Origin: Echinometra lucunter
Taxonomy: Eukaryota > Echinodermata > Echinoidea > Camarodonta > Echinometridae
Direction of reading: 5' to 3'
Assembly: GCA_029962745.1 (NCBI GenBank)
Contig: CM057153.1
Location: 36,995,662-37,059,661 of the forward strand
DNA length: 64,000 nucleotides
The notes under the pieces are model-generated. The model was not told the DNA's origin. It searched no databases and saw nothing but the letters and a program-made list of their open reading frames with translations. A program made the position numbers and the translations under genes. This document shows, in pieces, positions 48,487-60,279 of the stretch (the stretch's first letter is position 1; every line of letters starts with the position of its first letter).

Positions 48487-50079
48487 CTTGGCAATGCAGG
48501 ACTATAATAATCGGACAGATTTCAGCTGTGCATCATTCTGGTATTTTCATGTTTGAATATTCTTAATTGTTGTTATTGTTGTTGCTTTAACATTTGTATG
48601 ATTCTTCCTGATTTTGTTTTTAATTTTTTTTAACACAAGAAGAGTGGTTTTGTCTGCTTAGCACCAGAATCATGGCTCCTCTTGTTCTAAATAGATGAGA
48701 TATCCTGTATTAAACCACAGTCATTGATGAGTCTAGTCAGGTGATAAGATATGTACCGAACATTTCCTCTTCATATGGAATTCTATTTTAATATCATAAA
48801 GCCTAGCCCCTGTCCTTGTTAGGGTGTTAATTTAGGCTGATTACTCATTTCTTGATTACAAACAAGTAATTATTTTGAAACTAGAGTCCTTCTGTGGCAG
48901 GGTTGACCATGATCTCTCCCAGGTATATGTCTAGACTGTGGATAATGTGTCGTATTGACACTTCCTCTTCGTATCGAATTCTGGTTCTTGGGTAATGTTA
49001 GGGTGAGCACTAAACAGATCCTTTGACAGCTGGCTTGGACACTTACCATTAATTGGATGTGATGATGATAGTATGCTTATGAATGACTCAAGAGAAGCAG
49101 GCAGCTATCCTCAAAGCTCTGTAAGATCTAGGACAATCTGCATTAAGCAGAGGGCATGGAAATTTTCTCTGAGCGCTTTTCTGCTTCTGTATATGCTGTA
49201 TTTTATGCCTTTCAATTTGGAATCCACAGGATTTGACACCAAAACAGATAAACAAGCTGGTTAATAAAAATTACACTTGAGAGAAAGAAAGGTTTGATCA
49301 CATGTCATTTTGGCAGAAAGGTAACATTCTTCTGACTTCCAGTAGGCTATATAAGAGTGTTTGTACTTGAAGATCAAATTATTGTCAGGTATAATTCTAC
49401 ATCTAACTTAGATAACAAAATGCTATAGACAGAATTTGGCAAATATATGGAGCAATTTTCAAAAGTATGATCTCTGTAAATAGTTTTACCTCATAGTAGC
49501 ACTGCTTTAGGTAGAACACTATATACATGTACTTCCAAGGACATCTTCATGTAAAATCACTGCAATTCTCTAATGCCTTTGTGTGATTGATAGAAAAAAT
49601 GATCACATGACCTTATCAACTCCATCAACAACCCGCATGTACATGCCCCCACATTGCTACTAAAGCAAACAATTATTTTCAACCACCATCATGGAGAAAT
49701 ACATTTCCCACTCTCAGTATAACCCTTCTAAGATTACTTCTGAAATAATATTGTGGTGGAAATGGTTTCCATATGTCAGCATTAGAGCGGTTTGCCATCC
49801 AGTATAGTTGTGGGTTGATATGTTAGCTATAGCTAGCTACCAAGCGGGGTTGTAGAGTTATTCACAGAAGGAATATCACATCTGGACTGACTTTAAAGGT
49901 AGAAGTGCCTTCTCCTTGCAGAGCCCATCGCAAATATCTTAAGTTTCATTGGTGTAATAGCCTACAGGGCAAGAAGCAGTGCAGTGTTCTGTATTATGCA
50001 AGAATACTCAATTGTAAATATGATAAATGATGATATATCTGCCCTTAACAAGGGCAATGTCACCACTCACCACTTTGGT

Positions 50080-52800
50080 TAAGAACTGGATAATTTTTTT
50101 AAAGCAACACACATAACTTCAGCATAATACCAGTACCTGCCAATTTACAGGACAAAAATTCATTCTTTGATATGATGTAGATCTACCTTAAAACTGGACA
50201 TTTTTATGTGCAAGGAAATTATGTGAATGGACCATACTTCAAAGACTATGATAATGCAGGAAATCTTTGGAATAGGTGAAAGTTTCTTGATGCAGATATT
50301 GCTAGTTTTTATAGAACTTTTATTGCCAGTTCTTTTGTGTAGTGAATTAATTTTGTATGTGGTACCTTTAGTTAAATAAACCACTGTGGTTAATACTTTC
50401 CAAGTGTTAGGAAGTGAGTTAATTCTCTTTTAGTTGGTGTTCTATGATGGCTTTAAGCTACATCAATTTGGAAGTTATACAGACTGGACCGGAGCCTGGA
50501 ATGCTGTGATGAGTGAACTAGGGAAGATGGAAAGCAAACCTTATACCAGGACCAATATCAGAGAACCTCGTGCTCTCTGGTTGTGAACCCGTTGAATACC
50601 ATCTGGCTCCAGTAACCAACAGGTTAAAGCTTTGTCGAGGTTAAAGAGGTTTTGTTTGCATTGCAAAGGCTTAACTCTTACTCTTAACTCTTCAAAAGCT
50701 GCTGGGTTCATAATCTAGAACCTGTGATATCTGACAGAGAGCATATACCCATGATATGTAACATCTGATAGGTCAATCATACTACAACAGTACAGGATGT
50801 ATACATGAAAGAATGCATGGTAGAGAGGTAGGGGGCATGAATCTACAAATCCTCAAACTCATCAGCATGAAACTGATCTTCTGGTGATAGAACACCATAA
50901 GTTTTAGAGAGATTGACATTAAAACATCTTGAACTGTTTTATGTGAAGTAGATCAGTGATCATAATCTACAGAAATGTATACAAAGCAACAGAAGCTTGT
51001 TGGAAATCACATTCGCTGGAAGCATGTATTCTGTTGAGACTGGCTTGATTTTCTAGTCATTTTTTGCTTGTTACTCAGCTACTATATATTTGCTTGCAAG
51101 TAAGCTGATATCATTCATTTGTGTTCATAAACATTCCATGCAAGCTTTGTTTGATTCTAAAACATTCTCATTCCTGGAAATTGGTTAAGATAAACTTGAA
51201 CATAGTGAATTTATAGTTTATACAGTAGGTAATATCTCTTAAAGCATGGTTCATTTTGAGAGAATGTGCTATGGGGATGAAATAGATTATGAATAGAATC
51301 CCAGTATACTGGGTTCAGAAAGGGGGCAAAGCAAGCACCCCAATAGGTGTCTGAACACCCCTCAATAGATTCATAACACCATGAACGATCAATTTAATGC
51401 AATATTAAACCTTTTCAAGGAGTTCACATTCATCGGTTATTTTCAGGAATGCCAAGCCAAAGTGGAGTTCAATCCTGCCCGCCAGTGATTTGAACAGTTC
51501 GAAAATAGGTCATGCCGGGTACAAATTATTACAAATCACACAGAATTGTATTAATAATGGTCTCATAAGGTGCTATACCATATCCGTTTGGATCCGTGGT
51601 TTTTTTTTCATGAATTTTAAAAGCTAGCAAGAATATTTTGTTTTTGTGGTCGTTTATGAGGTGTTGAAACGCTGGGCTAATTTCACGGTTGCTTTAATGC
51701 TAGGCTTATGAATCGGAAGTCATCAGTTTTCAGCTTGCAACCAACTGACTGTCCTGAGGGAGTTTGTTTTATGGCATTGATGATGGAATATTAATACCTT
51801 TTTGCTCTCATATCTGATTGAAGTTCTTTTTCTCATCAGCCAAGTTTGTTTCTAGCAGCTAGCGTAGGAGTTTCCTTTCAGTCTTTCTTCCGGGGATGTG
51901 ATTGTACCTAGGTAATCATTCAGATATAAACTGGTTAGAGTCAGAAGGATGTTATCATAGTCTAATGATATGAGTCAATACCTATCTTGCTCCAAGCAGA
52001 CAATATAATAGAAAGACTACAATACAGCATGTATTAACTGATGGAAATAATTGAGAAGAGTTTTATTTGAACTTCATTTGAAGCTACTGTTGAGAACCTC
52101 ATATAAAGCAAGAAATGCTTGTGTATATAAAAAGTCCACAGATTGAGGGAGTATGGTTTGCACCTGCTAAATGTTTGTATTCAGTGAAACTTATTTGAAG
52201 CAAAAGTGGCTGATGTTTTTAAAGTTTTCTTGTTTTGAAAGCTTGTAGGTTGCCACTAGTGCCGCAGAAAGATTGGACAGGGCATTTCACATTTTTCATA
52301 TACATGAGGTTAACACAGGTTGAGATATTATGATCCCCCATGGTGAATGACATCATCTCTATACTTTCCATGTTTACCTTAATTCCTATCATCATGAAAT
52401 CAAGTAGAGTAGTGATATTTGCATTCTCGATTGTCTGTATCACCTTGAGGTATCCCATAATCCTCTCTCTCTCCCGCTTCATCATTGAGCAGAGACTGAC
52501 AATGACACCCCGTCCCCATCAGCGAACCCTGGTGTTTATATTGTAGCTGTCATGTCATGTAAATATGGGTTAGTAATATCATGGCAAAATGTAAATAAGC
52601 ATAGACCACACACAAGCTTGGTTTCATAAATGACATAAAAACCTCCTAGATAGGTGAGAGTGGTAAGTTTACCAATCATTCATGTTCAAATAAAACATCA
52701 GAATCAGAGAAAATAGCCCGATTTTAATTGGAGATACTTGACATGCAAGCTGAAATGGCTTTTTCAATTGAGAAATGAGACACAGTACAGTGTTTGTTTC
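50080..52800. other. Intron sequence; one weak exon candidate
   Basis: Single-copy AT-rich sequence to the right of the duplication. The only coding-like segment is 50434-50586. No repeat structure noticed. Confidence 0.5.
50434..50586 (+). CDS. Weak candidate terminal exon, 50 codons then stop
   Basis: A T-rich tract ending TTCTCTTTTAG at 50433 is followed in phase 0 by 50 open codons and a TGA at 50584-50586. The peptide contains YTDWTGAWNAVMSELGK and ends in TNIREPRALWL. Its composition is more protein-like (three Trp, several Gly, Lys, Arg and Glu) than that of most chance frames in this AT-rich DNA, and local GC is raised. I recognise no domain. I found no partner exon and no convincing poly(A) signal nearby. 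If real, it would be the last exon of a nested gene or of an alternative short transcript. Chance is a serious alternative, since 50 open codons are not rare. Confidence 0.2.
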   Translation: MVFYDGFKLHQFGSYTDWTGAWNAVMSELGKMESKPYTRTNIREPRALWL

Positions 52801-52964
52801 TACACTCTCAGAAAAGTTGGTTAAAAATTGTTAGGTTGGCTAAAATATGAACCGACCAACTGTTGGTTAAAAGAAATCCCCATATATTTTACTTTAAAAT
52901 ATTATTTAAACAACACTTGGTCAATTCATATTTTGACCAACCTAATGATTTTTCTTTCAGTGTA
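52801..52964. mobile_element. GTTGGTCAAAA-type MITE (family D), complete
   Basis: The left end TACACTCTCAGAAAAGTTGG and the inverse of the right end (TACACTGAAAGAAAAATCAT) start inverted arms of about 55 bp that share TTAGGTTGGYYAAAATATGA and GACCAA. The element is 164 bp. Related to the truncated element at 8266-8490. Confidence 0.8.
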
Positions 52965-54620
52965 CCTTTCAAGCTTTCAAAGAATAGCTTTGGCCCTTAT
53001 CATGAAGGTAATAATAATTGCTTTCATTCTGGTGCTAAAAGCAGAAGTCTTGGACGTGTAAGCAAAGGTTTGAAACCTTGTTTCTCATAGGAGGTCAGTA
53101 ACCATCATAGTGCTTGGATAGGGCCAAAGACATAACCAGATTTCTTATTAGCACCCATGATAGAATAAAGACCATCCTGGTATTGCAATGATTTATTAGT
53201 AGCAATAGATATGGCAGATATAAATATGTAGAATGCTTTTTAAAAATGCTGTGAATTTATGTTTTATACCGAAGATAAAGAATCCAGGTCCAAGTAGATT
53301 TAACATATGGTGCATTAATCCTAATTATTTTCTCATGATGAATATTGGTGAAGTTAGAAATGGCAACATTTTGAATAAAAGAAAAAGATTCTTTTCCATG
53401 TCTTAACAAAATGTGTGTAAATATATTGGTTGAGGTATAACTTGCTGAAGACAGTGCAAAGAACTTTACTCCTTTCACTAAAGAAAATGATGAATAGAAA
53501 ATTTATTAGGTGGGATGTCCTAACAGAACTGCCTACCTGTTGTTAAATAAGATTTTCTATTGAATAATCCTTCAATGAAACATGTTTAGACTCTTTCAAA
53601 AAGTAACTCCTTGTGAGATTAAGACCAAGAAATTTCAATAAGTAGGCTAATCTTTATTTTACAAGCAGGTAGGAGTATTCAGAATGTCTTCAGGCAATAT
53701 CCTAATCTCATCTGAAAGGCCATAGAGTGGGTGTTACAAACTATTCTGGTGGGCAGAGAATAATATGGGGGCAAAAATTACAAATGACGATTGATTCGGA
53801 TTGAGTTGTAGATATAAATCAGCGCACAGGACAGGTTTCTGTAATCTTTTCATTGTACTTGGGGAGTAAAGCTTGAAATTGGGAGTGGTAATCGTGAACT
53901 GAACTTTTTATTTAGTGCAGACATGACATGATGTCAGGGAGTTCCAACTCCCTGGTGACATATTGAAAACTGTATCATGTTGGGTTGATATTTACATTTA
54001 GAATGAAAGGAAGTTTTCATGATGAATGAGATGAAGAATACAGCATGATGATTTGTTTGGAGCCAGGACGTTCAGCTTTTGAATAGAAGAGTAGCCTTTG
54101 AAGTGTCAATATTTATTAATAATGATAATATATAGCATTTTAGTTACCTATTCAGAGGCACATAGGGATATATAACAGGGGAGGGGGGGGGGGAATCATT
54201 TGAAATATTCATTATGAATCGCATAATGTAGAAGTATGATAGAATGAGTACAAACATGATGAGAAATTGTATATTGAGACAAAGCTTTAAAGCCCTTCTG
54301 GCTCTCAATAAACAGAAATTTGCTTTTGATGGTTGTTACTTGAAATTTTTATTTAGTGTGTATTTTTGAGTAGTTGATAATAATATTTTTTCAGGGTGAT
54401 AATTATTCTGAAAATAAAGGAATCAGGGAAAGTGTTGACTGTATCTTTTTATCATTAATTGAGTAATAAAGCGAAAATGATGACTATCATCATCTGTTGA
54501 GCCAACCAGAAAGGCAATCATATCATTCAACATAGAGTTAATACCTTGGGGGGAGGGGCTCAAGAAATGATGTTTGGTAAGACCATAGACATATAACCAT
54601 AGACCATAGACAGCAGGCAC
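52965..54620. other. Intron sequence, nothing recognised
   Basis: AT-rich. A G run lies at about 54183-54192, and CATAGAC is reiterated near 54585-54612 just before the MITE A copy. No exon seen. Confidence 0.5.
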
Positions 54621-54976
54621 TTATATCATTACGCCAATGGCATTAGGCCCCGCCTCTTTCGGATCATTTGAAGGTCGACCTAAGCACCCGTTTTTGTTGC
54701 ATTATTCATATCTACTGCGCGTGTGGCGCGTATCACTTTTATTATGATACTTTGATTTAATGCGCATTTGTTGCGCATTTGTTGCACATTGATTGTGCAT
54801 CATTGCGCATATTGTTAGCTGATGGCCGTAATGTTTTAAAACATGCACAAACGCACGCGACTCCTTGGAATCATCTTACAAAATGAATTATTCATTTTTG
54901 CTCATAAATATTGATGGTGCTTAGGTTGGCCTTCTAATGGATCTGGACAAAATGGCGGAGCTTTAGGGGCCTGGGC
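54621..54976 (-). mobile_element. MITE family A, copy 2 (uninterrupted)
   Basis: In reverse complement this aligns with 1644-2250 from AGGCCCCTAAAGCTCCGCC to GAGGCGGGGCCTAATGCCAT, without the SINE found in copy 1. Both ends carry the imperfect ~50-bp inverted repeat ending in ACCTAAGCACC. The interior has four TGCGCATT-like words in tandem. It is about 355 bp long. Confidence 0.8.
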
Positions 54977-57207
54977 AAGACAATTAGCATACTAACATTC
55001 ATTAACCAGTTGAATACTAAGCATGAGATAACTCGAAGGGGGGGGGGGGGGGGGGGGGGTCTATATGGCAAATGCGTGTTGTATCAGAATTAATTGTATC
55101 CAATGGTTAATAAGGGTTAATGCCCTTCTGGCCTTTAGACAGATGATGTTTTTGGCAGGACATCTTTATCATGCTAACATTAATGATTTGGCGGATGCTT
55201 GCAATATTGATGATGAATCAGCATCAAAGTTAGATAATCAAATGAAGAGGAAACATGATTTCAAAGAGAAGGTCCTTTCTGAAGATGACATGTTGTTTCT
55301 AATGTTGTAGTATCAGTGATGAAGGGTTTCCTGTCGCCTGTCTGAGTTGAGACTACTTCTGTCATCACCTTATTCTTCTTTCTTATTTCTACCCTTTCCT
55401 TTTCTTAATATTGACACCTGTCTTCACCTGATTCTGCTGTCGTATTCCATCCTTCTCCTCTTTATTTATTTATATTTATCCATTTTCTTGTTTTTCTTTC
55501 ATATTTTCTCTATCCTGTTCCTATCTTATGTTTTTGAATTTTCTACAGGTCTTGTCATTTTTTTCTCACTCTCTATATTCCTCCGTTTATCTCCCCCTGT
55601 GGTCTTTATTTCTGTCTACTTTGTGTATTGATACTTTCATATCTGTTTGTCTCTTTTCCGCAGTATATTGTTTTCCTTCCCTTGTTTTCTCCCTTCCTTA
55701 GTCTTTGCTATCCTTTAACTCTGCTTTTAGTTTTAAATCAAAGACATAACTGAAAAATAGAAACTATTCTAAAGTGTAACAGTCTTTTTCCTCAATATGA
55801 AAAGTCCACACATGGCACAATCTAGTGTAATTCAGTCCTTTCACAGCTAGAAAATCTGGACTATTTTGCAAAATTTGCAAAGTTTGTGGTTTAATGGTTT
55901 ACGGTATGTGTGTATGCACTAGCTATTCTTGACCCTACCATTCCTATGTTCATTAACATTTAAAACTTCCAGTTTACAGCGTAAATTATCATTTAATCTG
56001 CCAAAGCAATCAAGCCCCCTAGTACATCATGTTTTACAAAGGAAATAAAACAACAAGCCAAATTAAATTCATTTTTCCAGGCTGCCAACCTCATTTTTCT
56101 TGTTTGTAGTTCAGCCTTTAGACACTCGGCAGCGATAATTTGGTGCAAGTTTGTGACATTTGTAGATCAGGGGTTGGTTGAAGGGTTAATTTAATAATGA
56201 CAGCAGCCTCCTTTCACTTTACACTGTTCCATTTTCATCTTCCTACACAGATGATTGGGCGGTCATTATAACCACGCTTAGTGAGTGATATCTAGATCAC
56301 GAACATGCCAAAGCTGATTTGAGAAATAAACATATCACAATAGACCATCAAAATAGGCCAAATTGTCTCATTATACTCTGTAGATACTAGAATGACGGTT
56401 TTCAGGAGGGTTAGAATGTCAAGAACATAAGGAATAAATGATGAAATATTTATTTTATTGTTATTAAATTTCTTTGCATTGGTACATGAAATGCTGTCTG
56501 TCATTAATGTTTATAATAGATTTATTGAACAAAATATATGAATACTGTAGGGACCTATGTCACTTACAGTACAGAAATAAATTTTTTCTATTGTTTTTAG
56601 AAGGAGGGATGTTGATGAATGATTCATAGACAATACCCACAAACTAGAAAGTAAAATGATTTGCAGTTATGTTACAGACTACAGGGACTTTCATTCCAAA
56701 TATTGAGGTGAAAGTTTCATCTGCTATGGTACTTGAATGTACTGTTGAGAGATTTCAATGTTTTATACATGCAAACAATGGCAAATTTAGATATCTGATT
56801 GTTAAAAGATTGTCCCCTCCCAAGTAATGAACTCAATGATAAAATCTGAAAGTGTAAACATTTTCCTTGTAATTCATGTTCCCATTGTCCAGTAGATTCT
56901 ATGATCATTCAATCAAACTAAAAAACTGAACTTGGTTACAGAGTGAACAAATGGTAACAGGTTTGTTATAAGTTTTGAGACTGAGGAGGTCCCTTCCAAA
57001 AATACTCCTTTCCTCCCACTCCTTACCCCTAGGGATTTTACCAGATCACTTTTGAAGTTAGTTTTTAAAAAGTCCACTTTGTTTATCCTACAGGTATAAT
57101 GGCTTTTTTTTTTTTGCACAAGTAGTCTAGCATAGGCCTTTTTGCTGCTTTCTGTGTAATTCCTTATATGATTATATTTCTAAATCCTCAAATGTCAGAG
57201 TAAGAAC
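54977..57207. other. Intron sequence with a 22-base G run
   Basis: A poly-G run at 55038-55059, a half-copy of the CCAGAAGGGC hairpin element at about 55116-55157 and a pyrimidine-rich patch around 55340-55720. No exon supported. Confidence 0.5.
55038..55059. repeat. Poly-G run (22 G)
   Basis: An uninterrupted G homopolymer on the displayed strand, close to MITE A copy 2. Confidence 0.9.
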
Positions 57208-57621
57208 ACATGTAGAGACACAAAAAATCTGTGGTATAGCTATACCAAAATGTTATAGTTGCACAATGAATTTTTATGTGTTGGTACCTCTCACTTATGA
57301 AACAATGTATAAAGAAACGTGTAACGAGAATAGGGTCTAATCATCGTTTGGAAGTAGAACTCGATAAGGAATGACGGTCTGTGTGTGTCTGAACGTATGG
57401 CGACCATAGAACTATATAACCGGGCGGGGCTTAACATGAACGCAGTTGGACAGAGACATGACCTTGCTATGACAACATGTGCAGTAGAAAACTGCGCATC
57501 TCTACAACATTTTCTTTAAAGAGTTTGAGATGTGTGTCTGAACACTGTGTGCTGTACGATGATTCTTTATACTTTTTTTCTTTATTGAATTTCGCGATAA
57601 GCATTTTGTGTCTGAACAGGT
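57208..57621 (-). mobile_element. MITE family F, copy 1
   Basis: The ends ACATGTAGAGACACAAAA and the inverse of CCTGTTCAGACACAAAAT form terminal inverted repeats around a GTTCAGACACAAA core. The interior matches the opposite-strand copy at 62260-62639 at several places: AAAGAAACG, CGACCATAGAA against TTCTGTGGTCG, GGGGCTTAACATGA, and CATGACCTTGC. It is about 414 bp and has no transposase. Confidence 0.75.
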
Positions 57622-58327
57622 TGTTAAATGTTCTGTAGTCGGAGTTACTACCAGTAATTTTGTTATCTTTAGTATATTTGTAAGCTTGAGAAAAGCAGTG
57701 CATGTCTTTCATGTATTTAAAATGAATAAAACAAGGAGGCAATAAAACAATAGAGGCCTGCATGTTGATCAACATGGATTATGTCAATCAGCTCCTAGCA
57801 CTGATATTACAGAAATAATATGACTTTCTTCTTCCGGAAACTGAGCACTTCTCAGCTGCAAATACTTAAAACTTTTGATCTCACAAATTCAAAGGCAAAC
57901 CAGTACGAAAATGAACCTTTCAGTGCAATTCCACTAAAGTGTACCAAGATTTATGCATCGTCATTACAACCGTCCAAACTCCATCTCTCCACCTTCACCA
58001 AACCAAGTTTATAATGGAGGAAATTTGTCAGACAGTCTGAAGATAGTAGGAAAAAGGTCAGCGGGTGATCCAGTCCTCAAATATGACATTTGGCTCTCTC
58101 TGTTTGAGTTGCCAGTCTTATCTCGGTATAATTACAATTCAACAACCTTTTATTACTTTGTTGAGAGAGAGGTGAAGTGTTTATTTCAACATTTGTAGAG
58201 TACATGTGCAAATTTGCACAAGATTATGCGAGGCGTAAAACCGGTGGATGAGTGAGCTCTTGTGGATCAGTGACAAGTTCTAAAGTGGAAGATTTGGAAG
58301 GCACTTAATGTTAGAGCACAGTATTAA
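57622..58327. other. Intron sequence, nothing recognised
   Basis: Short overlapping open frames around 57820-58198 have no recognisable domain or convincing splice sites. Confidence 0.5.
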
Positions 58328-58535
58328 GTAGTGGTGGGTTTAGAGGGGCACAGCTAACATGTGCTTCCCTTTCAAAGTGCAAGAGAGCATATTTACTGCA
58401 CAGAACAAAAATCTGCCCCTCCCACCCAACAACATGTGATAACTTTTAAATTTTCTCTGGGGGGGGGGTACAAATATTGTGCTACTCAACCCCCTCCCCC
58501 ACCAACCTTTACACAATCCTAGGTTCACCCCTGGT
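58328..58535. mobile_element. Possible hAT-like MITE with CAGGGGTGAACC-type tip
   Basis: The left end AGTGGTGGGTTTAGAGGGG and the inverse of the right end (CAGGGGTGAACCTAGGATTG) resemble each other. This tip type, CAGKGGYGGATCYAG, I associate with hAT-like MITEs common in invertebrates. The arms are short and imperfect. The interior contains a G run and a C-rich run. Confidence 0.45.
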
Positions 58536-60126
58536 TTAAGAAGCAAAAAAAACAAAAAAAAAAAACACAGAGATATTGCATAGCGTGATCAGGAGGATGC
58601 ACTAGTATCTTGACCTTTGACAGCCTCACAGTCAACAAAATATTTTCAAATTATCAGATCTGTCTGAATTGCAAGCGGATACAAATACCTGATTTGTCAT
58701 GTCTATGAAATTGAAATCATATATATATGTGAGCATAAATATTATCAGAGATGATGGTATCACATTTGGTTTCAGTGCAAGCTATGTTACTTTTGCCTCC
58801 AGGCTTTATTGTTTTGCTCAGAGTGTAGTTTTACAGGGTAAAAACTAAGTAAACCTTCATGTACTGTATTTGTTCGGAAGTTTTTGTCTTGGGCGATGCT
58901 TATCTGCTGATATATAAGTTATCTCTATTTTATATACTTTCCAAAAATGATCAGTTTTCTGTATTTTGATACTTTTTGTTTTGGATAAATAAATATGAAT
59001 AAGTATTCAGTATAGATTATTAATATTATTGTTAAGTAAAAGTATGATAATGAATATATATTGATAGACATATACCCATTGACATGCTGGTACCCATAGA
59101 AGACCTCCATGAATAGTCCTTTCTTACCGGCTGAATGAAATTTGATTAAGTGCTAGATTTTGTTGAATTTATCTGAAGGTTAAATCTAAGGATTCTTGTG
59201 ATATGCCATTTCAAAAGTTTCATTTTGTTGGTTTAGGCCTTAATATTGTGAAGAAGTATTATTTTTGATAGATGACCTTCCACAAAGCCATAATAGTTAT
59301 GGCACTATCTAGCTCCCTAAAGGGTGTATATTTTTAGTGGATAGATATGGCTATAGTGTGTGTGATTTATAACATCTATCTTTTCATTCAAACAAAGCTC
59401 ACACTATGGGATTGCTTTGTACTGTAAGCTTCTTCATATTTCATCACATTTGACCTTTCCTTTCTCTAATCCTAGTCTTGATCTGTGGGATTAATGAGCA
59501 GTAGGATGTATGGTAGACCTAGGCTCACCTGTGGCTGGTGCCAGGATATCTGGCTAGCAGTGTCACCGGTGGGGTGCGGATTAACCCCCTTTTGATGTGA
59601 CTGTACATAGGTCAGCATGCTCTAGATGCGTAAATAGAGAAATAATCCCCCCTGGATTATACCACTGGAAGCTTATCCCACGGTTATTCCATGTATTTGT
59701 ACAAATTCTATGAATATAAATGAGTGAATAATTGGGGAGATGTAATGGAATGCCACCGTCTATATCATTCACTCATCAATAGAAACATACAGTCACAGCC
59801 CAGTTATTATTTTGTGTATTGTAGTTTGTAACTCTTCAGGTTAGGCAGGTTTCTTTCATTTTCGTCTTTGTTAGAATTTTGATTTATTATTGGCATACCA
59901 CTGCTCATTCTTCGTCAATGAAGAGATTTCAAATTGCTCAAGTTGTGAGAGTAATTATTTTAGAGGATGGGGATAGTCGGGAAGGTGGAAGAGCTAGCTC
60001 CCCGAGCTGACTTTATGCACAATATAGATTCCCTTTTTGAAAAATTGATAGCCTCCCACAAACAACAGTATCATTATTAGATTTTGATGACGATTATGAT
60101 GATGATGATGATGTTGTATACAAATA
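58536..60126. other. Intron sequence, nothing recognised
   Basis: AT-rich with an A-rich run near 58545-58565 and a GAT microsatellite near 60090-60113. No exon or inverted repeat seen. Confidence 0.5.
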
Positions 60127-60279
60127 ATGAATGTTTATGAGTGCAATGGACATAATCTTTCATGAGGTGAAAAATGAAATGATCCATTCAACGAGGCTGC
60201 GCCTCGTTGAATGGATCAATAGTTTTATCTTTCACCGAATGAAAGATCCTGTCCATTGCACGAATGAAAAAACATTCAT
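60127..60279. repeat. Large imperfect palindrome with perfect 18-bp core stem
   Basis: The core arms TGATCCATTCAACGAGGC (60180-60197) and its exact inverse (60201-60218) are separated by three bases. The symmetry extends outward imperfectly over about 70 bp per arm, with paired GGTGAAA..., ATCTTTCAT, GTCCATTGCA and AATGAATGTTT blocks. It is probably a foldback transposon or a transposon end. Confidence 0.8.

Larger units (their letters stand above)
37662..50079. repeat. 12.4-kb duplicated segment, copy 2 (right of gap), probable haplotype copy
   Basis: Starts at the first base after the gap with the sequence found at 24707 and ends where copy 1 runs into the gap. Matched landmarks include the palindromic MITE (34656 vs 47570), the hairpin (35516 vs 48427) and the GT/CT arrays. 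Small open frames shared with copy 1 differ mostly by amino-acid-changing substitutions, so they show no sign of protein-level selection. Confidence 0.95.

Noticed and set aside
52219..52546. Overlapping open frames on both strands, one with possible membrane segments
   Set aside because: Both strands are open over the same bases and neither gives a recognisable protein. A chance low-stop region is simpler.
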